A DNA stretch of 64,000 nt from Cenococcum geophilum 1.58 (Eukaryota; Ascomycota; Dothideomycetes; Gloniales; Gloniaceae), in assembly GCA_001692895.1 (NCBI GenBank), contig KV748265.1, positions 248,001-312,000 on the forward strand. The letters run 5' to 3'. The position numbers and the translations under genes are program-made. Of this stretch, positions 1 to 12,230 are shown one piece after another (the first letter of the stretch is position 1; each line of letters starts with the position of its first letter). Below the pieces are notes generated by a model. It worked only from the letters and a program-made list of their open reading frames with translations. It had not been told where the DNA came from and searched no databases.

Positions 1-777
1 TATATGAATATATCCTTATTATTATGGACCGCCTAATTAAAATGTGATACTTTATCCTAGTAACAGGACTTTTAATAGAGGAGCTAGTTAATAGCTTTGT
101 TAATAACGTATATAAGCTCTATGGTGTACTAAGCACGATTATCTCCGATTACGGCATATAATTTATTAGCGACTTCTGGCGACGACTAAGTGAATACCTT
201 AAGACAACCTTGTGACCAAGCTTAGCTTAGTACCTAAAAACGGACGGCTAAACTAAAATTATTAACGCTGCTGTAAATAAATACCTTTGTGCTTTTATTA
301 GCTTTATATAGGTTAACTAGGTTAACTACCTGCCGCTTACTAAGTTTGCTATAAATAACTAAGTTAATAAGAGTATAGGTATCTCCCCGTTTTTTATAAA
401 CTATGGCTTTAACCCTTACCTTAGAATTAAGCCTGCTGGCCCTTGCCTACCGACACTATTAGTATAAGTAAAGAAGGAGTTCTTCCACGTAGATTCTGTA
501 GCTAACCGCTTTAAGCGGATATTAACATAGCTTAAGGCCCTAGCCCGGATTTTATAGCAATGCTATAAAGATAATGCTAATACCTATAGGGACGAGAGCG
601 TGTTATTCTACGAAGGTGATATAGTTATAGTTAGCTTAGAAAATATAAAGATAAATAGACCTAAGAAGAAATGGGACGATAAATGGGACGGCCTATACCC
701 CGTACTCGCAGTATACTAAGGAGCAGTCGTAGTAGACCTCCTGGACCATATCTAAGTAAATAAATCCTTTTATATAT
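1..777 (+). pseudogene. Gypsy-A integrase, C-terminal part, RIP-decayed
   Basis: Reading the + strand through TAA/TAG stops gives the core and C-terminal part of a Ty3/gypsy (chromovirus) integrase. It begins with a YEYILIIMDRLIKM-like core segment, followed by an SxxISDYGIxFIS segment (the usual SDRGTQF region) and a C-terminal stretch ending in VVDLLDH...NKSFYISK. An integrase joins retroelement cDNA to the genome. The frame breaks exactly at 778-782, where Copia-1 is inserted. The chromodomain continues at 12700. The 5' LTR, gag and reverse transcriptase lie outside the window. The closest relative here is Gypsy-B (26940-33845), which has the same domain order and a similar LTR. The fragment cannot make protein. 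Confidence 0.88.
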
Positions 778-782
778 CTAAG

Positions 783-1000
783 TGTATAATTACAGCACCT
801 AGTATACGAACGCGTAAATACGCGTTCGTGTACCAACCACCTACGTGCTGACTAATTAGGGGGGAGGCGCGTCAGTATATAGACCACGTAGTCTACCTTA
901 ATAGAATCGACAGTCACCACCATCCCAAAGAGCATACAATACTATACGTATTTCGTGCCCCGGGATACGACTCACTTATACCATTAAATTGGTACCAACA
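783..1000 (+). repeat. Copia-1 left LTR
   Basis: 218 bp, starts TGTATAATTACAG and ends ACCAACA. It contains a perfect 11-bp inverted repeat at 806-829 (ACGAACGCGTA, AA or similar spacer, TACGCGTTCGT). It differs from the right LTR only by transitions that I could find, in both directions. Confidence 0.95.
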
Positions 1001-1043
1001 CTGATCAGTAAGCGCGCACAGATTAGGAGATACGCACTTGCTT

Positions 1044-1190
1044 GGAAGACGTCCAACGCTCCACCTTGCAAGCCCCTATTTTAGTTAAAGAGAATTAAAG
1101 TACTCTAGATTTGGAAGACGTCTAACGCTCCACCTTATCTAGAATTACCTTGAATCTACCCTGGTTTTAGAAGACGTTTACGCTCCACCT
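1044..1190 (+). repeat. Three copies of a 24-bp core in different inverted arms (Copia-1 leader)
   Basis: A 24-bp core beginning GGAAGACGTC and ending CTCCACCTT occurs at 1044-1067, at 1113-1136 and, with a small deletion, near 1168-1191. Each core sits between complementary arms that differ from copy to copy: CTTGC/GCAAG, CTAGAT/ATCTAG, and CTGGTT/AATTAG (AACCAG before C-to-T change). The stems therefore covary while the loop is constant. A related single core is found in the leader of Copia-4 (minus strand, near 55225). The role is unknown; an RNA hairpin in the genomic leader (packaging, dimerisation, translation) is one inference. Confidence 0.8.
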
Positions 1191-1259
1191 TAATTAGAAA
1201 TATTGACTACTGTACCAGTAGTTAACGTAACTACGTTAAGAACACGATCACACTAAGAA

Positions 1260-1505
1260 CGCGACCACTATACCCTACTAAAATACCCCGGCCTCCTCTC
1301 TGACCCCTTACGGAGACTCCTTACCCTTTTACGAACCGTTACGGACCCGTTAATTATTTTTACGGACCGTTACGGAGACCTCTTACCCTCCTACAAACCA
1401 CTATAGACCTATTAAGACCCTACAGAGACCCCCTTACCCTTCTACGAACCGTTACGGGCCTGTTAACCGATTTTACGGACCCTTACAAGACCTCTTCTAC
1501 CCGCT
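1260..1505 (+). repeat. Short direct repeats rich in TTACGGAC, Copia-1 leader
   Basis: Roughly 110-bp imperfect repeats built from ACGAACCGTTACGG and TTTTACGGACC segments, at about 1330-1395 and 1440-1490. They lie in non-coding leader DNA before gag. The octamer TTACGGAC recurs here and throughout the element (see findings). Confidence 0.6.
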
Positions 1506-1530
1506 ATGTACTATACTATACTACACAGTA

Positions 1531-3175
1531 TGGTAGATATTAGTAAGTAGGTTAATAAAGGTTAAAAGAAGTGAAGACAAGGAGTCGACGTTACGTCTAT
1601 AGATGACGTTAACAACTATATTAAATTTAAAATCCTTAAGTACGAATACTTTAAGCTTATAAACGTCGACCTATGGGAGCAATACTAGGAAGACTTTACG
1701 GACTTTATGGAAGCTATCTTTAAGAAATATAACCCCACTACTATCCGTAATTTACGGACCCTTTTACGTAACTAAGGCGTATAGGTTAAAAGGAATAAAC
1801 GGGTTACTGTTGTATGGTCCTTATACAATATAATATATAAGGAGGACCGAACGGAATGGACTAAGGAAGAAATCCTAGACGAGTACAACACTACTAAGGA
1901 ACTCTTTACTTCTTCCAAACTTAATATAATTGCTAGCCTTATACCTAACCCTCTTAACTAAATTCGTCCTATAAACCTAAGCAGTTTCGGAATTAATCTT
2001 ACTAGCTAAAGTACACCTAGTACTCATATTACGGACCATAATACCCCCATAACCCAAATTACGGACTATAATACCCCTGCGAACCAAAATACGGACTAAA
2101 CCCCTCCCGTTATTTAAACTATAGATCCGCAACCTATATATCCATAACCTATAAATCCGCAAGCTATAAACCCGTAAACTACCTAAGTAAAGACCTATAG
2201 TAAGAAGCTAGCTAACCTAGCTAAGCTCTACACTGACGAATCTAAGTATAGCAGTGAAAACGACAACTTTAACTTTAAACTAACTATCTTTACGGACCTC
2301 TGTTAGAAGGCCGATATTCCTAAATAAGAGTTTAGCCAAGCCTACTCTACCATGCTACGCGGCCTAGCACTTAACTACTACTACACTAACCTTAAAAGCA
2401 ACCCCCTTAGTGTTCCCTTTAATAAGCTATGTAAAGCTATATATAACTACTTTAAAGGACCAGAATATAGGCGTAATATCTTTACCCAATGGAATGCGAC
2501 TAAGTTACGGACCGTAATGGATAAGAATACTAAAAAATTAACCATAGAGTGCCTACAAATCCTTATTAAAGACCTCCGCCACCTACAGTATGGTCTTAAT
2601 ATTAAGCTTTAAACGGATAACTTCTTACATAACAAACTAATTACGGCCTACTAGAAAATGGAACCCTATAAATACGCCTATTATAAGCCCGTAGACACCA
2701 TAGCTGGCCTTATTAACGATTTATGGTCCTCTATTACAACGTACAAAGCCTTAAACCCGCTAGGCAGTACTTAAGCTTTTATTACGGACCTGCAAAATCC
2801 GCAACCTAATTTAGATGCCTACTTTACGGACCGCTAATACCGCTAGCAGTATCCGCATTAACTAGGTTCTACCCGCAACCTCCGCAGCAACTCCCATACA
2901 AAAGCATACCCCCGCAGATAAACTAGTTAGAAGTGCTTTGTGTGCGGTAAGGAAGGATATTAGTCTATAAGGCATACCCAGAAAGAACGTAACAAGTCTA
3001 GGAAAAGACTTAATAACTAAATTAACCAGTTTATTTTAGAATACAAAAGAGAGGAAGTAGAGGAGCCCCCTAACGAGTTAATAGAAGCCCTTATAATTAA
3101 CTTTAACTTAGACGCTTAGGAACAGGAGACCTTAGAGACATTCCTAACTACTTTTAGACCTTTTACGGACAGTTA
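1531..3175 (+). pseudogene. Copia-1 gag, RIP-decayed, CCHC zinc knuckle
   Basis: The + frame, read through TAA/TAG, gives a gag-like polyprotein. It ends in a zinc knuckle at about 2934-2981: CFVCGKEG then, after two stop-converted codons, RH (the C-x2-C-x-x-x-G-x-x-x-x-x-H-type knuckle seen in fungal copia gag proteins). Copia-4 has the same kind of knuckle (CFICNKED). Gag packages the element RNA. Intact stretches between stops are short, the longest being 2352-2612. The start is not certain; a possible ATG lies near 1531. Confidence 0.75.
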
Positions 3176-3179
3176 AGCC

Positions 3180-4709
3180 TTTAATACTATAACCGTATTA
3201 GCTGACCGCTCCTTTATACACTTAATTACACCCGAAAACTGGCCTATAAATATACCCGTTAGACCCGTTATAAACATTATAGACCGCGAATAGGACCTAT
3301 TTACATATATTACTATAGAACGCTATACCCCTAAAGAATTCTATAGCGTTATAATCGATATAGGTGCCTCTAAGAAGTCTACTATAGGTTATAGACAATA
3401 CCTTATATATAAGACTACCGTAAATAATAATACGGATATTAACACTATATAAGCTAGGGCCGTAAACGTCCAATTTGGCATTGGTTTAACCGCATTAATT
3501 AGATTAGTTGCAGTTAAGACCCTAATTAGCCTAGTTAACTTCCACATAGTAAAAGCGGACACCCCTTTTCTACTCTGTCTTGTAGATATAGACAGGTTAT
3601 AGGTTTACTACAATAATATTACGGACACCTTAACTAGCCCCGCAACTGCCCTAGAAAGTAAGTATATTACCCTACTAATTACACAACGATTTGGACACCC
3701 GTTCCTTATATAGGGAGAGACTTTACGGACCTACATTTAGGAATCTTTTGACTATAACCCATGCTACCTTACTAGTACTAAAATCCACCATTTACACCGC
3801 CGTTTCGGCTACCCGTTAGCCGAAAAGCTATATAGAGTTCTTAAACGCTCTAGATATAACAACGTTAATAGAAAGGCAATCAACCACCTGACCAAATACT
3901 GCTCTTTTTACTAGAAATACGGACGTTCCCTAGGCAGATTTAAGTTCACCCTTTATAAGGACCTTAACTTTAACCACTTAGTATACGTAGATATTATGTA
4001 TATTAACGGTAGTCCAGTATTATATATAGTTAATAAGGCAACCCGCTATTAAGCCACCCGTTAGTTGCAAAATATATCTATAAAATATACTTAGGACATT
4101 TTACGGACCTACTGGATCAACACATACCTTAGACCCCCTAAGTATATCACCTACGACGCTAGTAGGAACTTTATTAGTAAGAAATTCCAATAGTACGCTA
4201 CGGCCATAGCTATTTTAATAAAAGCCGTTCTAGTTAAGGCGCACTGGTCTGTTAGACTTATTAAGCGAGCTTACCTAGCTTTATAGAGAGCTTACTAGAT
4301 TATTACGGACGAGTGTAAGAATATCTAAAAAGAACTGGCTTTATAGATGGCCGTAAAAGCTATTAATAATACCGCTAGCCCTAACGGACTGGTACCTACC
4401 CTCTTAGTCTACGGAGCCTACCCAAGGATAAGCAAACTGGACCCTCTTGCCCCATCCGTTATAGATTGAGCAGCTATAATATGGAAGGCAATAGCCGAAA
4501 TAGTCAAATTACGGGCCAAACAAACTATTAATAACGCTCTATACTACCGTAACGGACCTAATACAACCCTAGTACACAACCTCCCGCTTAACTCTAAAGT
4601 CCTTATATGGCGTAAAAGTGGTAATTAGACTAGACCTTACCGTCTACTAGCCGTAGAAGACGAGACCTACTATGTATAGCTCCCTAGCGGACCGATAAGC
4701 TTTAGAAGC
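3180..4709 (+). pseudogene. Copia-1 protease and integrase region, RIP-decayed
   Basis: An aspartic protease signature IDIGASKKST (DTGAS in the ancestor) lies at about 3355-3385. A GAG-pre-integrase segment HHLHRRFGYPLAEKL follows at about 3785-3830. The integrase core follows, with VYVDIMYINGSPVLYIV at about 3980-4030 and an ITYDAS/NFIS segment near 4145-4180. The region ends at the Copia-2 TSD GAAGC (4705-4709). Protease-integrase placed ahead of RT is copia order. Many TAA/TAG stops prevent expression. Confidence 0.85.
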
Positions 4710-4882
4710 TGTCAGATAATCTATATTCTTTAAAGGCGTAGACCATGCACGAGTCACGTGCAGTGTAAACCTCTTCATCTAAGCCCGAGGGCCCTAGGTC
4801 CAAGGACAATCAACCTCAAGACAAGATCATTAATCAATCAACCCATTTCATTAATGAACAGCTCAATATGAGTTACGTGACA
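4710..4882 (+). repeat. Copia-2 left LTR
   Basis: 173 bp, TGTCAGATAATC...CGTGACA. The matching copy at 10245-10417 is the same length and differs by transitions. Confidence 0.95.
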
Positions 4883-5087
4883 GTTATAAGCCCAGTCCAC
4901 CGACCCAAGAAGCTATTCAGCTAATACTCAATCATTTAAAGAGATTTTACCTCATCGTCAGACTCTAACACCTCATTATTCTCATCGTCTTAGGACGCAG
5001 ACTTTGACAGAAATTCTACCTCAATTGTCACAGGACGAGATTCCACGAGATTCCACGAGATTCCACCTTAATCGTCATAGGACGATC

Positions 5088-5151
5088 CTAATAATAAGGA
5101 CGATCCTAACAACAAGGACGATCCTAATGACGAGGACGATCCTAACAATAA
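5088..5151 (+). repeat. 18-bp tandem repeat encoding acidic DDPNNK units
   Basis: Four tandem copies of an 18-bp unit (GGACGATCCTAACAACAA type) at the 5' end of Copia-2 gag. In the reading frame GAC GAT CCT AAT AAT AAG they encode DDPNNK, DDPNNK, DDPNDE, DDPNNK. Two upstream copies of GAGATTCCAC are also tandem. An acidic repeated N-terminus is unusual for a nucleic-acid-binding gag. Confidence 0.75.
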
Positions 5152-6290
5152 ATTCTATCTTAATTCCTATCTACCTATTAGTCAAATGACTCTACCAAGG
5201 TTAAGGTCGTCTACTACGATCATCCTTAATAAGCTAGAAGACTGGGAGTAATAGATCTGGCAACTATAAGCCCTCATAAACAAACGAATTTGGGCCTATA
5301 TTAACCTAGACAATACAGCACCTTAATAAGGTCTATTACAAGAACTAGCCTATCTAGAAGTTATAGATTTTAATAAAAATGTAACCTTATATATATAGCT
5401 CTTAACGAATTAATAAAGGGCGTACGAGAACAGTAGACGATACTACAACTAAGATATAAAGTACTTTTTAAAATAGGAAGAGCATCTATAACAGATACGT
5501 ACCTAGATCACGTCCACAGTATTAATTTAGAAGAAGCTACTACTTAACCCTTCCTTAACAGTTAAAGAATGGCTATCTTAACTAAAGGAGAACACCGAAC
5601 CTACCTTATTATTCGTTAGGAAGAAGATATAACACCAGTATACGGAAGCTCTTAAGGGGTTTAAATAGTTATTAAAATTAAACTAATGGCTAGATTAATG
5701 GGAATATATAATAGTACTAGGAGAGAAGTATAAGATCCCTTAAATGTTAGAAGGAATCTAGCTTTAAGATTTAGCAGACGTTATTTAATCTTTTAGCGAC
5801 GCCTACTATATAAAGTATACTACTGAGTTAAATAACCCTTAGAAGTTAAGATCTTCTAAATACTATAGAGTAGTAAAGGAGCTATAAGAAGGACTTATAA
5901 GACCCTTAAAGAAAGCTAATACTACTATAAGGGGGAGTACCTTTAATGTAGACTTTATAGAGCAAGCCATTAAGGATTACTCTAATACTACTAAAGGTTT
6001 ATAAAGAGGAAGAGCCTTAATATGTAATAGACGCTTAAAGAAAGCCGGAATACTAGTAGATAAGAAGACGTCCTATAAGAAGCTAACGCCTAAGTGCTTA
6101 ACGTGCGAAATATAAGGTCACTCCCTTAAGGACTATTAGTGTTTATTTAAAGATAAGAGACCTGCAGGAGTTATAATAAGAGATGCTTATATTAAAAGGG
6201 CATTAAAGAAGGTAGAAAAGAATAAGAATTTCGCTAACTAAGTTATAAAGATTAAACTTAAAGAATAGGAAGATAAGGCTTAATAATAAC
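5152..6290 (+). pseudogene. Copia-2 gag, RIP-decayed
   Basis: Continuous + frame broken by TAA/TAG. The C-terminal part has a zinc knuckle at about 6090-6135, reading KCLTCEI(stop)GHSLKDY(stop)C, the expected CCHC spacing with Gln and Trp codons turned to stops. The gag upstream includes the DDPNNK repeats. Assigned by its position between leader and protease and by the knuckle. Confidence 0.75.
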
Positions 6291-6339
6291 AGGACGAGAG
6301 CTAAAAGACAGTTAAAATCAAGGGAGAAGCTAATGCGAT

Positions 6340-7815
6340 ATTCCTAGAATTATATTACACCGGTTAACTCTATCCACTAAAGCTATTAACTATTCTTAAC
6401 TTAGGAACCACTCTCTATATCTTTAATAACCTCTCTTATTTTTATAACTTTAGAAAAGCTCTAAAATATAAATACGTCATCGCCGGCAGCTTAGAAGTGC
6501 CTATACTAGGCTACGGCGATATTACCGTCTAAGTCACAAAACTAAACAAGAGTAAGGGAAACCTATATCTTAAGGACGCTACCTTTTATACGGACTTTAA
6601 TATAAATCTAGTGTTATTCCGTCTACTTTAAAAATAAAAGTACTACTAGGACAATAAAGGAGATAATAATCTTCTAGTTTAAAAGGATAATACAATCCTA
6701 TATTAAATAGAAGAACGTTATAGATAATAGATTATTAAATACGTCCAATTAGGAAACTTAAAATCCGCATTTAATATCAGCCGTCTAATGCACTGTTAAT
6801 GGAAGCGAATATTATCAAGAGACGTTTGTTTAGATTTAAAAGGTAATGCACGTCTATAGTATCTGCGTCTAAGTCATCCAGGACCTATAAGCCTTCACCA
6901 TTTAGGTCTTAACGCCTTAGGAGTTAAGCTTTATGGCCTAAAGACGACGGAATATTAATACTACAGTCTCGCCAAAATTAAGCGTTAGGTCTTACGAAGG
7001 TTCTTAAAACAGAAAATTAATAAACCCTATCTTGACCTCTATATTAACTAGACTAACCTTAAGGAAGCGCATGCTAGTTTCGTACGAGTTATACTTATCC
7101 ACAACACCTTCTTAGGAAGATCCTTCCTATATTTTATAACGACGCATAGTAAGAAGAAGGAGACACTATAAGTACTTAAAGATTTTACCTAGTAGATTCG
7201 TCTAAGGTATAACCTTAAAGTTAACACTATTAAATCGGACAACGAGCTAGGGAGAAGGAGAACCCTTAAATGGCTATAAACTTAAGGAATTACATTTGAG
7301 CCTTTAGTGCTATATACCTAAGCTTAGAATAGTACCGCCAAACGCTTAGGGGGTATAATTATTAAGAGAGCACGAGTAATAAGAATTGCTGCTAATCTAC
7401 TATATAATCTATGGAATGAGATAGTTAACTATATAGTCTACCTTCGAGATTAAACGCTACGGGAAAGCAATGGTTGGAAATCGCTATATAAGAGGTTCTA
7501 TACCTTTCTAGCTAATAGGAGATTAAGAAAGCCGCAACTAGCGCACCTAAAAGCCTATGGCTGTAGGGCGTATATAATAACGTCAGACGCCTAGCTAAAG
7601 AAGAAAAGGCTAAGTAAGCTAGATCCGTAAGCCTATATCAGCTACCTTATTAGCTATAACTCTACCAATATCTATAGGATCTGGATCCCATATAAGGGTA
7701 TCGTTATCTCTACAAGGGATATTATCTTTAATAAAAAGACGTTCTTTAACGGCAAGCAAATAAACATCTTAAAGGACCTGTACGCTAAATTAGACACGCT
7801 AATTAAGAAGATTTA
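6340..7815 (+). pseudogene. Copia-2 protease and integrase, RIP-decayed
   Basis: A protease-like motif ILNLGTTLYIFNN near 6389-6425 (ILDxGTT in relatives) is followed by a VPILGYGD segment. A GAG-pre-integrase region, ...RLSHPGP(I)SLHHLGLNAL, lies at about 6850-6915. The integrase core covers about 7020-7450 and includes LYINWTN, TIKSDNELG and a motif corresponding to QNSTAKR. Frame continuity is lost at TAA/TAG codons. Confidence 0.82.
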
Positions 7816-8319
7816 ACTCCCTAATACCCTAACCAAGAATAAGGTTCTTCTGGAAGATAATAAAGAAGTATTTAAACCGTTAATTTAAGAGGAAGACGAC
7901 GACGTTAATAAGCCAGTTTAAACCTTTAATAAGTTAGCAGATCTTAAGCTTGCAAGAGCTTTTAAAGATATATACTATACGCCACCTCCAACAGAAAAAG
8001 ACAAAGAACCTCCATATACCTTTTACATCGAGTATCCTACGAAGTTAGATATATAAGGTACTAATTAAGACATCACTTATTAAGCAGGAGATGCGTTTTA
8101 TACTTAGGGGGTGTTTAACAACTTAGTTAAAGACTCCTTTACGGAAGCTAGCGATTATAGGTTTAAAGACTTTATTACCAAAAGGATCACTTTAGCCTAT
8201 TATGGCGCCTTCTTAGCAGGAAGGAAGTTTAACCTCAATAGTCGACTTAATAATAGTAAGCTGAAATTAGGCAGAATACGCAATGTTAGATTATATAGGA
8301 AAAACTTACCTCTGCTACC

Positions 8320-9060
8320 TTAGTCGATCCGCGACCTTAATACGCATCCTCTTTAAGATTAGTTCTAAGAAGCTTAACAAGCTTATCTCCAATCTCATTA
8401 TTAAATAAGGTTGTTTTAAGAAATAGATAAGAAGTACGTAAAGGGATAATAGGTCCTTAGCTTAATATAGGTATTCGTCTACAAGACGGATAAGTATAGG
8501 TTTCTCCAGAAATACAAGGCACGCTTAGTAGTCTGCGGAAATTAATAGGCCCCAGGAGACCTACCTACGAGAGCTACTACATTAGCCAGTACGACCTTCC
8601 GAACCCTTATAGCGATTACCGCAAAATTTAACCTAAAGACGACATAGATAGATATAGTTAATGCGTTTATCTATTGTGATCTCAATAAGGTCGTCTATAT
8701 AAAGCTACTACTAGGGTTCAATAAAGGAAAGATAGATAAAGTACTGCGCTTAAGAAAAGCCCTTTATGGACTATAACGATCACCACTACTATAGCAGAAG
8801 AATCTCACGAGCTCGCTAATAGAATTAGGTTTTAAAGAGGTACCCTAGGAGCCGTACGTTATGCTAAAAGGGGGAATAGTTATCTTCTTCTACGTCGATA
8901 ATATTGTCTTCTACTACTAAAAGATAGATAAGAAGAAGGCTTAAGAAGCGATTAAGGAGCTAAGTAAGGAATACTAGATAAGTACCCTTAGAGAGCTAAA
9001 ATGGTTCCTAAAAATCTATATACTACGCAATCATAGCTAGAGGCTCCTGTGGCTATCCTA
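8320..9060 (+). pseudogene. Copia-2 reverse transcriptase, RIP-decayed
   Basis: The segment YKTDKYRFLQKYKARLVVCGN near 8475-8545 (kept below in pieces: YKTDKY, KARLVVCGN) is the fungal copia RVT_2 start. TTLASTTFRTLIAITAKF follows, then DIVNAFIYCDL. The catalytic YxDD site near 8892-8905 reads FYVDNIV (Asp to Asn, G-to-A). RT copies element RNA into cDNA. Dead through stops and loss of the second catalytic Asp. Confidence 0.88.
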
Positions 9061-9239
9061 GGAAGCCTATATTAAGAAGATAGCTAATTAGTACGAGATA
9101 GATCTTAATAGGCGTCTTTTAGATACTCCTATAGCTGAATTAGAACTCCTACCTACTAATTACCAATTAATCCGTCTAACGCGTCCGTCCCCTAATATAG
9201 ACCTATTAGTCCGTCCTATATCCCTACTAGCTTTTACAA

Positions 9240-9990
9240 TGCTATATTAGAGAAAACTGGGTTTAGTACTCTATATAGCCACTACAACGTGTCCGGATAT
9301 TGCCTTTATAGTATTACGGCTAATAAGGTTTAATTAGGACCTAAGCTAAGAGCACTATTAAGCAGTAGATAGAGTTATTTAGTACCTATATAGCACGAGA
9401 AGCAGAGTAATCTACTATAGAGGAGATAAGAAAGGAATAAACGGTAGAGGGAGAGATAAAGGAATATATAACCAAGGATAAGATAACGGAGACGGTAGAA
9501 GTAAAGCGCAATTATTTATCTGTGCTAGCGACGTATTATTTACGGACAACTCTATTAATAGAAAGAGCTTATAAGGATATATTATAAAGCTATTTAGGGG
9601 ACCGATCGCCTANAGAGTAAATAAGNAGNGTANTNTTANNACNTNNAGNATAGAAGCTAAGTTATTAGCCCTATTACAGACAGTAAAGGAAGCTATCTTT
9701 ATTAGTAGGCTGTTTAAAGTAATAACGTTATACCTAAACGAGCCCTTAATTATTAACTGTAATAATATTTAGATACTCTAACTAATTATAGAAGACACGG
9801 TAAAGCTAATTATAAAGCTCTAATATGTTAACATCTATTAACACTAGTTACGTTAAGAATACGTAATAAAACGAGTGCTATTACAATAGAAAGCGATAAA
9901 GGAGATAATTGCTAATGGATTTACGAAGGCCCTGCCTAAGTAAAGGTTTAAGAGCTTCGTTAATATAATTGGAATGGTGGATATTAAGGA
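9240..9990 (+). pseudogene. Copia-2 RNase H region, RIP-decayed
   Basis: The frame continues from RT with KLGLVLYIATTTCPDIAF, the copia signature after RT, then a SxDALFTDNS-like stretch, an SIEAKLLALLQTVKEAIFI segment and an LRVKEYV-like end. N bases at 9613-9651 interrupt it. The C-terminus lies near 9990, followed by non-coding DNA and the polypurine tract at 10231-10244. Confidence 0.8.
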
Positions 9991-10244
9991 GCGGCTAAAT
10001 AAGGAGAAGTATCTAGAGGACTTAAGGGACAGTATTAGAGCAAGACGGAAGGATTTAGATAAGATTACGGTTTAATTAACGTATTAATAAGCATGAGAAG
10101 GGTTGCTAAGGCGCTAGCCGTAAGCGAGCTAATAGCGATTTTCCATGCCAGGCATGGAAAATCCTAATTGGTTGGCAGAAGTTGGCAGAATTTAGCAGGA
10201 AGGTGGTTAGCTTTAACCTTAAAGAGCTTGAAGCTAAGGGGGTG

Positions 10245-10417
10245 TGTCAGATAATCTGTATTCTTTGGAGGCGTAGACCGTATACGAGTTACGTATAGTG
10301 TAAACCTCTTCATCTAAGCCCGAGGGCCCTAGGTCCAAGGACAATTAACCTTAAGACAAGATTATCAATCAATTAACCCATTTCATCAATGAATAGCTCA
10401 ATACGAGTTACGTGACA
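10245..10417 (+). repeat. Copia-2 right LTR
   Basis: 173 bp partner of 4710-4882, preceded by the polypurine tract AAGCTAAGGGGGTG and followed by TSD GAAGC. Confidence 0.95.
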
Positions 10418-10422
10418 GAAGC

Positions 10423-12230
10423 ACGTCCGTAAAACCCTATTTTTGGTCTAAAAATATCTATAACGTCGAGCTAGACAAACCAGAAGCACCCGCTAAATTG
10501 GATAAACTAGAAGCACCCTTATTTACCCTAAAGGTCCCCTAGAAACCTAATAAACCTACGGAACCTACTATAAAGCGTGGCCGAGGACGCCCCCATAAGA
10601 ACCCCGTAACGGAGAATTACCTAACCTCTATAGGCACATCCGCAAAGCAATCTCCGCCTATAGATATATTAGTTCTAGTATAGGAAACCCCTTTTACGGA
10701 CTTATAACGTAAAGAGATTAATGGACTACTTAAGAAGGGCGTCTTTACGGTTATAACGGAGAGAGACGTTCCGTAAGGCGTCCGTATATTTAACTCGCGC
10801 TTTATTAATAAAATTAAGCACCCTAGTACTAATAAAGCCTTTAAAAAGTTAAGGCTTATTATATAAGCTTATAATAACTAGGGAAAGAACCTTATCCTTA
10901 CGCAATTACCTATAATTTAACGGGTCAGTTAACGGATTATACTTGCGCTTATGCCGGGACTATAGCAAACCAAACCCGTAGCCCTCTACTTACGGGACAT
11001 CTCGCAATCCTATATGCAGTCCAATACCTACCTAAGTAGGGATATCTTTATACGGCTACCGCTCGAGCTTAATCTGCAACTAGGAATAATTTTATAGGTT
11101 ATAAAACCACTTTACGGAGTGCCAGAAGCTAGAAACCACTAGTTTAAGACGTACTACTAGCACCACGTTAGTAAACTTAAGATAGAGCAGTCGACCTATA
11201 ACCCTTGCCTCCTATATACCCTATTAAACGGCCTTAGCATCGTTAGACTCTAAATAAACAATACCCTCTTTCTAGCGGACTAAACTTTTGTAGACGCGGA
11301 AGAGACTAAACTATAAAAAGCTAAGTTCCTAGCAAAGCCATAAGAGTAGTTAACTAAGCGGACTCTAATTAAGTTTAACAGAGGCTTAATTATACAAAAG
11401 GGCAACTTAATCTAGCTAACTTAGGAACGCCAAGCTTAAAACCTAAAGCCCATTACGGTAAAGCCTATAAACCTTACTAGTTCCCGTAAAGAGACCCGTA
11501 AGACCGTAAATATAAAAGACCAATACGCTGCATAGCGTGCAAGAGGTGCCTATATCGCCATAGTCTATTAACCCGAATCTGCCTATAACTTATCCTTTGT
11601 AGCCTAGGCAGTAGATCTATAAGAAGAAAATGTTAAGTAGCTTAATAAGCGCATCTAATGGCAAATTAACAATGCGATAAGAGGACTTACTTTTATACCG
11701 CTAGACCTAAATTCTATTAGCATAATGGTATTTACGGACGCCTCCTTTGCTAATAATAGGGACCTATTATCGCAAATCGGCTTTGTAATTGTACTTACGG
11801 ACCATAACCAAGACGCAAATATACTGCATTGGTCTTTAATTAAATGCAAATAAGTAACCTGCAGTGTACTAGCTTTTAAACTATATGCACTAGCCTATGG
11901 CTTTAATATAGCAGCTGTAATCAAATTAACAATCCAGAAGATCCTACAATTGGAGCAGCTACCCCTGGTTTTATATACCAATTTAAAGTCTCTCTACAAC
12001 TGCCTAGTCAAGCTAGGTACGACATAGGAGAAGAGACTTATAGTCGACCTAATGTGCTTACGTCAGGCCTATAAACGACGTGAGATTACGGAGGTTAAAT
12101 AGATCACCAGCGGAGATAACCCAGCAGACGCTATAACTAAGGTAAAGCCGTGTTAAGCTCTTAAGACCCTAATTAATACAAACAAACTTAACCTAAAAGT
12201 TATAGAATGGGTAGAGCGAGACTAACGGAG
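10423..12230 (+). pseudogene. Copia-1 RT and RNase H, RIP-decayed
   Basis: The polyprotein resumes after Copia-2. INGLLKKGVFTVI and FNSRFINKIKHPST (RVT_2) lie at about 10720-10830. LNGLSIVRLQINNTLFLAD covers the late palm near 11230-11285. RNase H follows from about 11690 (VFTDASFANN near 11730-11760), with SALKLYALAYGF-type helix residues near 11870-11905 and the C-terminus AWITSGDNPADAITK-like near 12105-12140. The close match to the RT of Copia-4 (minus, 50940-51690) puts both in one copia lineage. Confidence 0.88.

Larger units (their letters stand above)
4710..10417 (+). mobile_element. Copia-2, complete but dead Ty1/copia retrotransposon
   Basis: Two 173-bp LTRs (4710-4882 and 10245-10417) start TGTCAGATAATC and end CGTGACA. 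The TSD GAAGC flanks them at 4705-4709 and 10418-10422. A polypurine tract AAGCTAAGGGGGTG abuts the right LTR. The sequence just after the left LTR is GTTATAAGCCC, as in Copia-3. Gag, protease, integrase, RT and RNase H follow in copia order across 5.7 kb. It is the youngest insertion in the Gypsy-A stack because it interrupts Copia-1 and nothing interrupts it. A cluster of N bases at 9613-9651 marks poor assembly. Confidence 0.95.
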
